Source: Candidatus Woesearchaeota archaeon
GTDB lineage: Archaea > Nanobdellota > Nanobdellia > Woesearchaeales > GW2011-AR4
Direction: 5' to 3'
Assembly (NCBI GenBank): GCA_018303645.1
Contig: JAGVXR010000052.1
Location: 1 to 17,610 of the forward strand
DNA: 17,610 nucleotides
Shown here: positions 1-5,005 of the stretch, one piece after another
How the letters are laid out: every line of letters starts with the position of its first letter
Position numbering within the stretch: position 1 is the stretch's first letter
Notes under the pieces: model-generated
The model's database searches: none
What the model saw: only the letters and a program-made list of their open reading frames with translations
Told to the model about the DNA's origin: nothing
Position numbers and translations under genes: made by a program

Positions 1-1089
1 AATCTTACACACAGGCGGTACTATAGCCTCTAAAGTTGACTATAGAAGTGGTGGTGTAGTCGCTGCATTTTCTCCAGAGGATATAGTGTCTATGTTTCCG
101 GAACTTGCAGAAATTGCAAACATAGACTCAGAATTAATAGCTAATATGTGGAGCGACGATTTGAGATTTCCTCATTTCAAATTAATTGCTAAAGTGATTG
201 AGAAAAAGCTAAAGGAAGGAGTTGATGGAATTATTATTGGTATGGGAACAGATAATCTGGCTGTTGCTTCTGCGGCATTAACCTTTATTGTAGAACAAAC
301 ACCTGTCCCTATAATATTAGTAGGAGCCCAAAGAAGTTCTGACAGGGGCAGTTCCGATGCTGGAATGAATTTAATCTGTGCTGCAGAATTCATAGCAAAA
401 ACAGATTTTGCTGGAGTTGCTATTTGCATGCATGAGCATAGTGATGATAAAACTTGCGCCGTATTGCCGCCTACTAAAACAAAGAAATTGCACTCTTCTA
501 GAAGAGACGCTTTTAAACCAGTAAATGATACTATAATAGCACGAGTAGACTACAATTCAAGAAAAATGTAGACTACAATTCAAGAAAAATCGAATTTATT
601 AAAAAAAGTTATAATAAAAAAGATAAAAATAGAAAACTAGTAATAAAGCCAAATATGGAGGAAAAGGTTGGGCTATTAAAAATAACAATAAATATGTTTC
701 CAGAACAATTTGAGTTCTTCAAGAATTACAAAGGTTTAGTTATAGAGGGTACAGGATTAGGGCACACCCCTGGGCATGTTCCAAACGAATTAGCAAAAAT
801 ACATGAAAAAATATTTCCAGCAATAAAAAAAGTTATTGATTCAGGATGTGTTGTTGTAATGACAACTACATGCTTATTTGGCAGAGTTGAAATGCAGGTT
901 TACAGCAAAGGCAGGGATTTATTGAAGTTAGGAGTAGTTCCGGGCGAAGACATGCTTCCAGATACAGCCTTTGTTAAGTTAGCGTGGTTGCTAGGCAATT
1001 ACAAAAAAGAAGAAGTGAAAGAGTTAATTGGGAAAAATTTAAGAGGAGAGATAAGCGAAAGGAGCGACGAGAAAGGGTTTTTGTATTGA
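1..1089 (+). pseudogene. gatD: GatD, Glu-tRNA(Gln) amidotransferase subunit D, partial at the left edge and frameshifted
   Basis: GatD is the asparaginase-like subunit that releases ammonia from Gln (or Asn) so that GatE can convert Glu-tRNA(Gln) to Gln-tRNA(Gln) in the archaeal cytoplasm. Reading frame 2 opens the window with TGGTIAS, the first asparaginase active-site motif, and continues through GTDNL and VGAQRSSDRGSSDAGMNL. The frame stops at TAG 569-571, inside an exact 23-bp tandem duplication (545-590). Removing one copy joins it in frame to the rest of the protein (591-1089), which carries EGTGLGHTP and the C-terminal LRGEISERS stretch typical of GatD. The N-terminus lies outside the window. 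A restart at ATG 655 would give only a 144-residue C-terminal fragment. Identity is clear; whether the gene is dead in the living cell, or the duplication is an assembly or population variant, cannot be told from one sequence. Confidence 0.9.
545..590 (+). repeat. Exact 23-bp tandem duplication inside gatD
   Basis: Positions 545-567 and 568-590 are identical, both starting GTAGACTAC and ending AAAAAT. The extra 23 bp shifts the frame and puts a TAG at 569-571. With one copy the translation reads ...ARVDYNSRKIEFIKK... without interruption. No palindrome or target-site structure suggests a mobile element, so replication slippage or an assembly duplication are the simplest sources. Confidence 0.97.
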
Positions 1090-1328
1090 TGATTCCAATT
1101 CAAAATTTATTGAACAAAATCAAGTGGGACAAGAGGGAAAATCCAAGCGATTATACGCTTTTTTATTTCGATAGAATTTTAAACAAGCTGATTTCTATTC
1201 CCTATAATAATATTAAAAGGCTGGAAGGCAGCTTCATGGTTTTGGACAATGAAGAGGAAACAAACATTCCGCTGCACAGAGTAAGGAAAGTTATAAAAAA
1301 TGATAAAATTGTTTGGGAGAGGAAATAA
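1089..1328 (+). CDS. DUF504 / UPF0248 family small protein
   Basis: This 79-residue protein starts at ATG 1089, whose A is the last base of the gatD stop (TGATG overlap), so it is probably translationally coupled to gatD. The N-terminus MIPIQNLLNKIKWD and the C-terminal block IPLHRVRKVIKNDKIVWER match the archaeal UPF0248/DUF504 pattern (IPIxDLLNRIRWD ... PLHRVRxVxxDGxxIW). In between is a predicted beta-rich stretch, YTLFYFDRILNKLISIPY. The family is found across archaea; I know of no established biochemical function, and it may contact RNA or a nucleotide. A longer frame opens at 984, but that would lie inside gatD and lacks family similarity, so 1089 is preferred. Confidence 0.85.
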   Translation: MIPIQNLLNKIKWDKRENPSDYTLFYFDRILNKLISIPYNNIKRLEGSFMVLDNEEETNIPLHRVRKVIKNDKIVWERK

Positions 1329-1342
1329 CATAAGGAACTTTA

Positions 1343-1380
1343 GGTGACCACAAATGAGAAGTTTTATAAATGTGGACACC
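1343..1380 (+). promoter_or_regulatory. Promoter of fic: TATA box beside or inside an imperfect inverted repeat
   Basis: GGTGACCACA (1343-1352) and TGTGGACACC (1371-1380) are inverted repeats matching at 9 of 10 positions. The TATA-like TTTATAAA (1363-1370) lies between the arms, ending directly at the right one. The fic ATG at 1393 is about 27 bp from the TATA centre, which suggests a leaderless or very short-leader transcript. A protein bound to both arms would cover the TATA box, so this is a candidate operator. A second copy lies at 2292-2331, ahead of gatE. Confidence 0.6.
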
Positions 1381-1392
1381 TTTTAATATTAT

Positions 1393-2313
1393 ATGTATAT
1401 TGAAAAGAGAAAAATTGGAAAGAAAGTAAAGTACTACCTTGTTCATTCTTACAGAGAGAAAAAGAAGGTAAAAAAAATAAGAAAGTACTTAGGGCAGAAT
1501 CCTGCAAAGGAAGAATTAGAAGAAGCAAAAAACAGGGCAAGACAGCGCATTCTTGAGTTATTGCAGGAATTAAGCACAGAGGTTTTTCTGTTTACCTTGA
1601 CAAAAAAGCAAATTGAAAAGTTAAATAGATACGAAGATAAAATCAGGATTATACATTTTGACAAAAAAGAGTGGCAGAGATTCACAGAAGAGTTTGTATA
1701 TAATACAAATGCCATAGAAGGCTCTACAGTTCGAAGAGAGGATGTACCTGAAATTTTGCACAAGCAAAGGGTTTCAGATGCAGAAGAATTGGAAACAAAA
1801 GGCGTTGCAAAAGCTGTAGAGCACATCAAAAGCGCAAAAGAGGAGTTATCTATAGATTTTATGAAAAGGCTGCATCTGATGTGCTTCAAGGGCTCCAAGA
1901 GTTTTGCCGGGCAAATAAGGAAAGTTGAAGTTGTAGTTAGAAGTTCAAGAGGAGAAATACTGCATCAAGGAGTGCCTCATCTTCAAGTGCATTCTGCCTT
2001 AAAAGATATGGTTTCTTGGTGCAAAGAAAACAAAAACAAGTTCAAGCCATTGGTTCTGGCAGCAATTATTCATAACCAATTTGAATATATCCACCCATTC
2101 CAAGATGGAAATGGCAGGGTTGGAAGACTGCTTCTGAATTTTATACTTTTAAAAAATAAATATCCGCCTATAAACATAACCTTGGAAGACAGGGCAGAAT
2201 ACTATACGACTTTGCAGGAATACCAAAAAAGCCAAAATCTTAAGCCTACTATGGGGTTTTTAGTCAAACAATATAAGAAGACGCTGAATAGGGTGACCAC
2301 AAAAAATAAATAA
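1393..2313 (+). CDS. Fic domain protein (probable AMP transferase)
   Basis: This 306-residue protein carries the Fic active-site signature HPFQDGNGRVGR at residues 234-245; the His is the catalytic base and the rest binds nucleotide phosphates. Residues 105-110 read TNAIEG, which fits the inhibitory helix motif (S/T)xxxE(G/N) placed N-terminal to the core, so this is probably a self-inhibited (class II) Fic. Family members usually transfer AMP from ATP to a hydroxyl on a target protein. The first 35 residues (MYIEKRKIGKKVKYYLVHSY...) are basic and tyrosine-rich and may bind nucleic acid. No antitoxin gene is adjacent. The gene splits gatD/DUF504 from gatE and is bracketed by matching repeats, the right one overlapping its last codons. 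The target is unknown; function beyond the family is inference. Confidence 0.9.
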   Translation: MYIEKRKIGKKVKYYLVHSYREKKKVKKIRKYLGQNPAKEELEEAKNRARQRILELLQELSTEVFLFTLTKKQIEKLNRYEDKIRIIHFDKKEWQRFTEEFVYNTNAIEGSTVRREDVPEILHKQRVSDAEELETKGVAKAVEHIKSAKEELSIDFMKRLHLMCFKGSKSFAGQIRKVEVVVRSSRGEILHQGVPHLQVHSALKDMVSWCKENKNKFKPLVLAAIIHNQFEYIHPFQDGNGRVGRLLLNFILLKNKYPPINITLEDRAEYYTTLQEYQKSQNLKPTMGFLVKQYKKTLNRVTTKNK

Positions 2314-2331
2314 CTTTAAAATGTAGGCACC
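2292..2331 (+). promoter_or_regulatory. Second copy of the fic-type promoter/operator, ahead of gatE
   Basis: GGTGACCACA (2292-2301) is identical to the left arm upstream of fic, and TGTAGGCACC (2322-2331) is close to its right arm. TTTAAAA (2315-2321) occupies the TATA position and lies about 29 bp before the gatE ATG at 2347, the same geometry as at fic. The left arm overlaps the final codons of fic. The match can mean a shared operator, a promoter duplicated when fic arrived, or the ends of a small cassette: CTTTAGGTGACCACA at 1338-1352 faces TGTAGGCACCCTAAAG at 2322-2337. Confidence 0.6.
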
Positions 2332-2346
2332 CTAAAGAGAGATAAA

Positions 2347-3780
2347 ATGCAAATCAACTATCAAGAACTCGGCTTCAAATGCGGCTTAGAGTGCCACCAG
2401 CAGCTTGAAGGCAAAAAACTATTCTGCAGCTGCCCTACTTTGAATTCTGACAAAGAAGCTGATATAAAAGTCGAGAGAAAACTAAGGGCTGTTGCAGGCG
2501 AGACTGGTGATGTTGACATTGCAGCGGAGTTTGAGATGTCAAAAATGAAAAAATTCTTCTACGAAAGCAGCTCGGAGGACACCTGCCTTGTGGAATACGA
2601 CGAGGAGCCGCCGCATGAATTAAACAAAAATGCCATGGAAACGGCAATAAAAGTTGCCTTGCTTCTCAACGCGAAAATCGTTGATGAAATTCAGGTCATG
2701 CGCAAGACTGTTGTTGACGGCAGCAATGTAAGCGGATTTCAAAGGACTGCTTTGGTAGCAATGGACGGCTTTATTGAGAGCTCTCTGGGCATGGTTAAAA
2801 TTTCAACTATATGCATCGAGGAAGAGGCAGCCCAAAAATTAGAGGAAAGCAGGGATTTTGTAAAGTACAGGCTGGACAGATTGGGAATTCCATTGATAGA
2901 GATTGCGACAGGCGCAGACATCAAAAGCCCGGAGCATGCAAAAGATGTTGCCAGCCATCTCGGAATGGTTTTAAGAAGCGTTGAAGGCGTCAAGAGGGGA
3001 ATCGGCACGATAAGGCAGGATGTCAACATATCAATCGAGGGCGGAGCAAGGACTGAAATAAAGGGATTTCAGGACCTGAAAAGCATTCCTAAAGTGATTG
3101 AGCATGAAGTCAAAAGGCAGCTAGACGCCATAAATCACGGAAAAAAACTCCAGAAAGAAGTAAGAAAGGCTGAGCCTGACTTTACAACCTCATTTTTGAG
3201 GCCGTTGCCGGGCGCAGCGAGGCTTTACCCAGAAACCGATGTGCTGCCTGTTAAAATTGATAAGAAACACCTGGAAAATCTGAAAAAATCGCTTCCAAAA
3301 TTGCTGATGCATAAGCTAGAGGATTTTGAGAAAAAATACAGGATTACAAAAGAACTGGCAAGAGAGCTTGTTGCAAATGAAAATTTCGGGCTATTTGCTA
3401 AAAAATTCAGCAAAATCGAGCCATTAACCATTGCAAATGCGCTAATCAATATTCCAAAGGAAATCAAAGCAAGATTCGGCATGGACTCTTCAAAATTAAG
3501 GGATGAGGATTTCGAGGAAGTCTTTAGCTATTTGAACGAAGGCAGAATTGCAAAAGAAGCAATAATTGATTTGCTGGCCAGAAAAATAAAAAATGAGAAG
3601 ATTGATTTAAAAGAATTTGAAATCGTTTCTGAAGAGCAATTAAAAGAGGAAATAAAGCAAATAATAAAAGAAAAGCCAAATTTGAGCCAAAGCGCTTACA
3701 TGGGCTTGGTGATGGCCAAGTACAGGGGCAGGGCTGACGGCAGGAAAGTGATGGAGATTTTGAAGAAATTTGTTAAGTAA
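2347..3780 (+). CDS. gatE: GatE, Glu-tRNA(Gln) amidotransferase subunit E lacking the AspRS-like insertion domain
   Basis: GatE phosphorylates Glu on misacylated tRNA(Gln) and amidates it with ammonia from GatD. The GatB/GatE cradle domain occupies roughly residues 1-300 (FKCGLECHQQL near the start, FCSCPT, GIGTIRQDVNISIEGGARTEIKG around 215-240). The GatE signature FLRPLPGAARLYPETD follows at about 283-298. The helical and YqeY-like tail domains fill the rest, ending in SQSAYMGLVMAKYRGRADGRKVMEIL. At 477 residues it is about 150 shorter than typical archaeal GatE (around 620-635). The loss is localised: after the cradle helix EVKRQLDAINHGKKL only about 12 residues precede FTTSFLRPL, where the GAD (AspRS-like) insertion normally sits. 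No frameshift is visible there. A purine-rich GAGAGAT sits just before the ATG. Confidence 0.93.
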   Translation: MQINYQELGFKCGLECHQQLEGKKLFCSCPTLNSDKEADIKVERKLRAVAGETGDVDIAAEFEMSKMKKFFYESSSEDTCLVEYDEEPPHELNKNAMETAIKVALLLNAKIVDEIQVMRKTVVDGSNVSGFQRTALVAMDGFIESSLGMVKISTICIEEEAAQKLEESRDFVKYRLDRLGIPLIEIATGADIKSPEHAKDVASHLGMVLRSVEGVKRGIGTIRQDVNISIEGGARTEIKGFQDLKSIPKVIEHEVKRQLDAINHGKKLQKEVRKAEPDFTTSFLRPLPGAARLYPETDVLPVKIDKKHLENLKKSLPKLLMHKLEDFEKKYRITKELARELVANENFGLFAKKFSKIEPLTIANALINIPKEIKARFGMDSSKLRDEDFEEVFSYLNEGRIAKEAIIDLLARKIKNEKIDLKEFEIVSEEQLKEEIKQIIKEKPNLSQSAYMGLVMAKYRGRADGRKVMEILKKFVK

Positions 3781-3782
3781 CA

Positions 3783-3793
3783 TTTATATTAAA
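3783..3793 (+). promoter_or_regulatory. TATA box for the small gene at 3823
   Basis: TTTATATTAAA starts three bases after the gatE stop and about 35 bp before ATG 3823. It would give a short leader containing the GGTGAT ribosome site at 3813-3818. Confidence 0.45.
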
Positions 3794-3822
3794 ATGCCTT
3801 TTTCTTTACTTTGGTGATTTTA

Positions 3823-4065
3823 ATGGCATTTGGGAAATTTGACAAGAGCTTGGACAAGGAAATATTCTCGGAAACAATCCAGTTTGAGACGTCAAGGATA
3901 ACTGTTGGGATTCTTTCATATAATGACGGCGAGAAAAAGCTGCAGGTTTCAAGGGAAAACATGAACCAAAATGGAGAATGGAGCTTCGCAAAGCTTGGCA
4001 GGATGTTCAAGGACGAAGCCGAGAAAGTGATTCCAGTAATGGAAAAGGCTTTGGAGCATATGTGA
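3823..4065 (+). CDS. Small conserved-looking protein, possibly PC4-like nucleic-acid binder
   Basis: The 80-residue product starts at ATG 3823, chosen because GGTGAT at 3813-3818 is well spaced as a ribosome site; TTG 3811 and GTG 3814 are in frame but would use up that site. The sequence has a short charged N-terminus (MAFGKFDKSLDKEIFSE), a beta-hairpin-like stretch (RITVGILSYNDGEKKLQVSR), an aromatic NGEW, and a C-terminal helix (FKDEAEKVIPVMEKALEHM). Two or three beta strands, a DGEW-like turn and one long helix resemble the PC4/p15 single-stranded nucleic-acid binding fold. That is an inference from pattern only, not a firm assignment. It has its own TATA box, so it is probably transcribed independently of gatE. 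A T-rich stretch (TTATTTCTTTT) after the stop could end transcription. Confidence 0.7.
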   Translation: MAFGKFDKSLDKEIFSETIQFETSRITVGILSYNDGEKKLQVSRENMNQNGEWSFAKLGRMFKDEAEKVIPVMEKALEHM

Positions 4066-4115
4066 CTCCTTATTTCTTTTCTGCCCTCTCGCTTCGGATA
4101 ACTTTTTTCATACTG

Positions 4116-4180
4116 CGTGTGACATGCGAGTGAGCTGGTAGCTGGCGAGTGAGTCTCTCACGAGCCTCACAAGTCACACG
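4116..4180. repeat. Hairpin-rich element between the small gene and tRNA-Arg
   Basis: CGTGTGAC (4116-4123) pairs perfectly with GTCACACG (4173-4180). Inside, GCGAGTGAG occurs twice as a direct repeat (4126-4134, 4145-4153), and GTGAG-TCT-CTCAC (4149-4161) forms a tight hairpin flanked by GA/GA and GGC/GCC. CTCAC recurs at 4166-4170. The whole can fold as one long branched structure on either strand. No open frame, tRNA or known RNA family was recognised. The rest of 4066-4254 holds only two small hairpins near the tRNA: TACGAGG with CCTCATA (4220-4235) and CGCTATAAGCG (4240-4250). Confidence 0.6.
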
Positions 4181-4254
4181 AACTCGCTCACAAGCCAAAG
4201 CAGCACTACTCCAAGGGTTCCTCATAAGTACGAGGCAGCCGCTATAAGCGAAAA

Positions 4255-4363
4255 CGCGCCGGGGAAGATTCGAACTCCCGGCCTAAAGGTTAGGAACCTT
4301 TCGCTCTATTTGCACGAAGCAAAGCGAGTGCTCGCTAGCCTCTCCAAGCTGAGCTACCGGCGC
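4255..4363 (-). tRNA. tRNA-Arg (anticodon CCT) with a D-loop insertion
   Basis: On the minus strand the acceptor arms GCGCCGG (4363-4357) and CCGGCGC (4262-4256) pair perfectly, with discriminator G at 4255 and no encoded CCA. The anticodon arm is AAAGG-TTCCTAA-CCTTT (4301-4285), so the anticodon is CCT (4294-4292), reading AGG. The variable loop is AGGCC. The T arm is GGGAG-TTCGAAT-CTTCC with one G-T pair. T8, A9, G18-G19 and G26 are in place. The D stem GCTC (4354-4351) finds its partner GAGC only at 4306-4303, because about 34 nt are inserted in the D-loop. Removing them leaves a normal 75-nt tRNA with a 10-nt D-loop. A TTTT run follows the 3' end, and a TTTTAAAATA-like TATA box (about 4388-4398) lies upstream. 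Confidence 0.93.
4309..4342 (-). other. 34-nt insertion (possible intron or palindromic insert) in the tRNA-Arg D-loop
   Basis: Between D-loop bases AGCTTGGA and TA-GAGC there are 34 extra nt; the junction can slide by two bases. On the + strand the insert is mostly two abutting hairpins: TTTGC-ACGAA-GCAAA (4309-4323) and AGCGAG-TG-CTCGCT (4323-4336). D-loop introns are known in some archaeal tRNAs, where the splicing endonuclease needs a bulge-helix-bulge fold. I could not draw a convincing one across these junctions, so an inserted palindromic element is also possible. GCGAGTG is shared with the nearby hairpin element. Confidence 0.8.
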
Positions 4364-4412
4364 ATAAATAAACAGCTATCTTGGCAGTATTTTAAAACTT
4401 ACCTACAATATA

Positions 4413-4420
4413 TTTATAAA
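4413..4420 (+). promoter_or_regulatory. Probable TATA box of the A-ATPase operon
   Basis: TTTATAAA lies in an AT-rich stretch after the divergent tRNA. Transcription from about 4445 would give a leader of roughly 185 nt that includes all the hairpins described for 4466-4613. A second TATA-like sequence, CTTTATAGAG (4461-4470), overlaps the first inverted repeat; starting from it would remove the left half of that repeat from the RNA. Confidence 0.5.
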
Positions 4421-4465
4421 GCCCTTAAAAAACTTCTTTGTTAAAAGTAAAACCAATAAACTTTA

Positions 4466-4506
4466 TAGAGAATTTTGATTATTTATTAACTTGTCAAAAT
4501 TCTCTA
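4466..4506 (+). promoter_or_regulatory. 13-bp perfect inverted repeat in the A-ATPase leader/promoter
   Basis: TAGAGAATTTTGA (4466-4478) is the exact reverse complement of TCAAAATTCTCTA (4494-4506), separated by 15 nt. In RNA it is a strong stem-loop; in DNA it would be a dyad operator overlapping the second TATA-like box. The right arm can alternatively pair as TTCTC-TAA-GAGAA (4500-4512), so two exclusive folds are possible. Confidence 0.7.
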
Positions 4507-4524
4507 AGAGAACTTTGGATGTAT

Positions 4525-4613
4525 AGCGACTTCATCGCTGACTTCCACAATATGTCGAGAATCAAAGATTCTCGAGCATGCTCGCAAATCGCCCTGCGAT
4601 TTGACGACATGTG
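4525..4613 (+). promoter_or_regulatory. Branched hairpin array directly upstream of atpH
   Basis: Four further perfect stems follow in tandem: AGCGA-CTTCA-TCGCT (4525-4539); CGAGAATC-AAA-GATTCTCG (4556-4574, 8 bp); the palindrome CGAGCATGCTCG (4573-4584); and CAAATCGC-CCT-GCGATTTG (4585-4603, 8 bp). ATGTCG (4552-4557) and CAC (4546-4548) can pair with CGACAT and GTG (4605-4613), enclosing the last three as a cloverleaf-like junction. It ends 16 nt before the atpH ATG at 4630, close to its GTGGT ribosome site. It may be a regulatory leader or an inserted repeat family; no known riboswitch class was recognised. Confidence 0.55.
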
Positions 4614-4629
4614 AAAGTAAAGTGGTAAA

Positions 4630-5004
4630 ATGATGGATTATTCAAAGTTCTCTATATATAACCCCTATAGCGCAGATTTTCCAAAAATGGAAGCTGAAAT
4701 CCTGAGTGAAATCAAGGAAGCAGAAAAAAAGGCAGATGAAGCTATTGAAAGGGCTCAAAGCGAGAAAGAGTCAATAATCCAGGAAGCAATGAGAAATTCC
4801 TCAAAATCAGTGGCTGAGAAAGAAGAGGATGGAAAAAGGCTTCAGGAGAAAAAGCTGGCAGAATTCAGGGAAAAATCCAAGCTTATAAGGGAAGAAAAAC
4901 TGGCTGAAGGGAAAGCCATAGCTAATCAATTAAGGGCAAAAGCTGAAAAAAATATTCCTAAAGCAGTAGACTTTGTAATCAAAAAATTCGAGGAAATGAT
5001 GTAG
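4630..5004 (+). CDS. atpH: A-type ATP synthase subunit H (peripheral stalk)
   Basis: This 124-residue protein is almost entirely a charged coiled coil rich in Glu, Lys, Ala and Arg (about residues 20-110), with repeated EAEKKADEAIERAQ-type heptads and a short C-terminal VDFVIKKFEEMM. That is the form of archaeal subunit H (AhaH), which pairs with subunit E to make the peripheral stalk holding the A3B3 head against subunit I. It is the first gene of the operon, as in Methanosarcina (aha) operons. Two ATGs are adjacent (4630 and 4633); GTGGT at 4622-4626 supports 4630 or 4633 about equally. The stop is one base before atpI. Confidence 0.85.
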   Translation: MMDYSKFSIYNPYSADFPKMEAEILSEIKEAEKKADEAIERAQSEKESIIQEAMRNSSKSVAEKEEDGKRLQEKKLAEFREKSKLIREEKLAEGKAIANQLRAKAEKNIPKAVDFVIKKFEEMM

Positions 5005-5005
5005 A

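Noticed and set aside
655..1089. Separate 144-residue gene starting at ATG 655
   Set aside because: It is the C-terminal part of GatD; the frame joins the upstream part when one copy of the 23-bp duplication is removed.
984..1328. Longer version of the DUF504 protein starting at 984
   Set aside because: The extra residues lie inside gatD in another frame and do not resemble the family; ATG 1089 matches the family start.
4255..4363. Ordinary intron with a bulge-helix-bulge in the tRNA
   Set aside because: I tried the possible junction positions and found no 4-bp helix flanked by 3-nt bulges, so I left the mechanism open.
4066..4629. CRISPR array
   Set aside because: The repeats are short, palindromic and irregular, with no constant spacer length and no cas genes.
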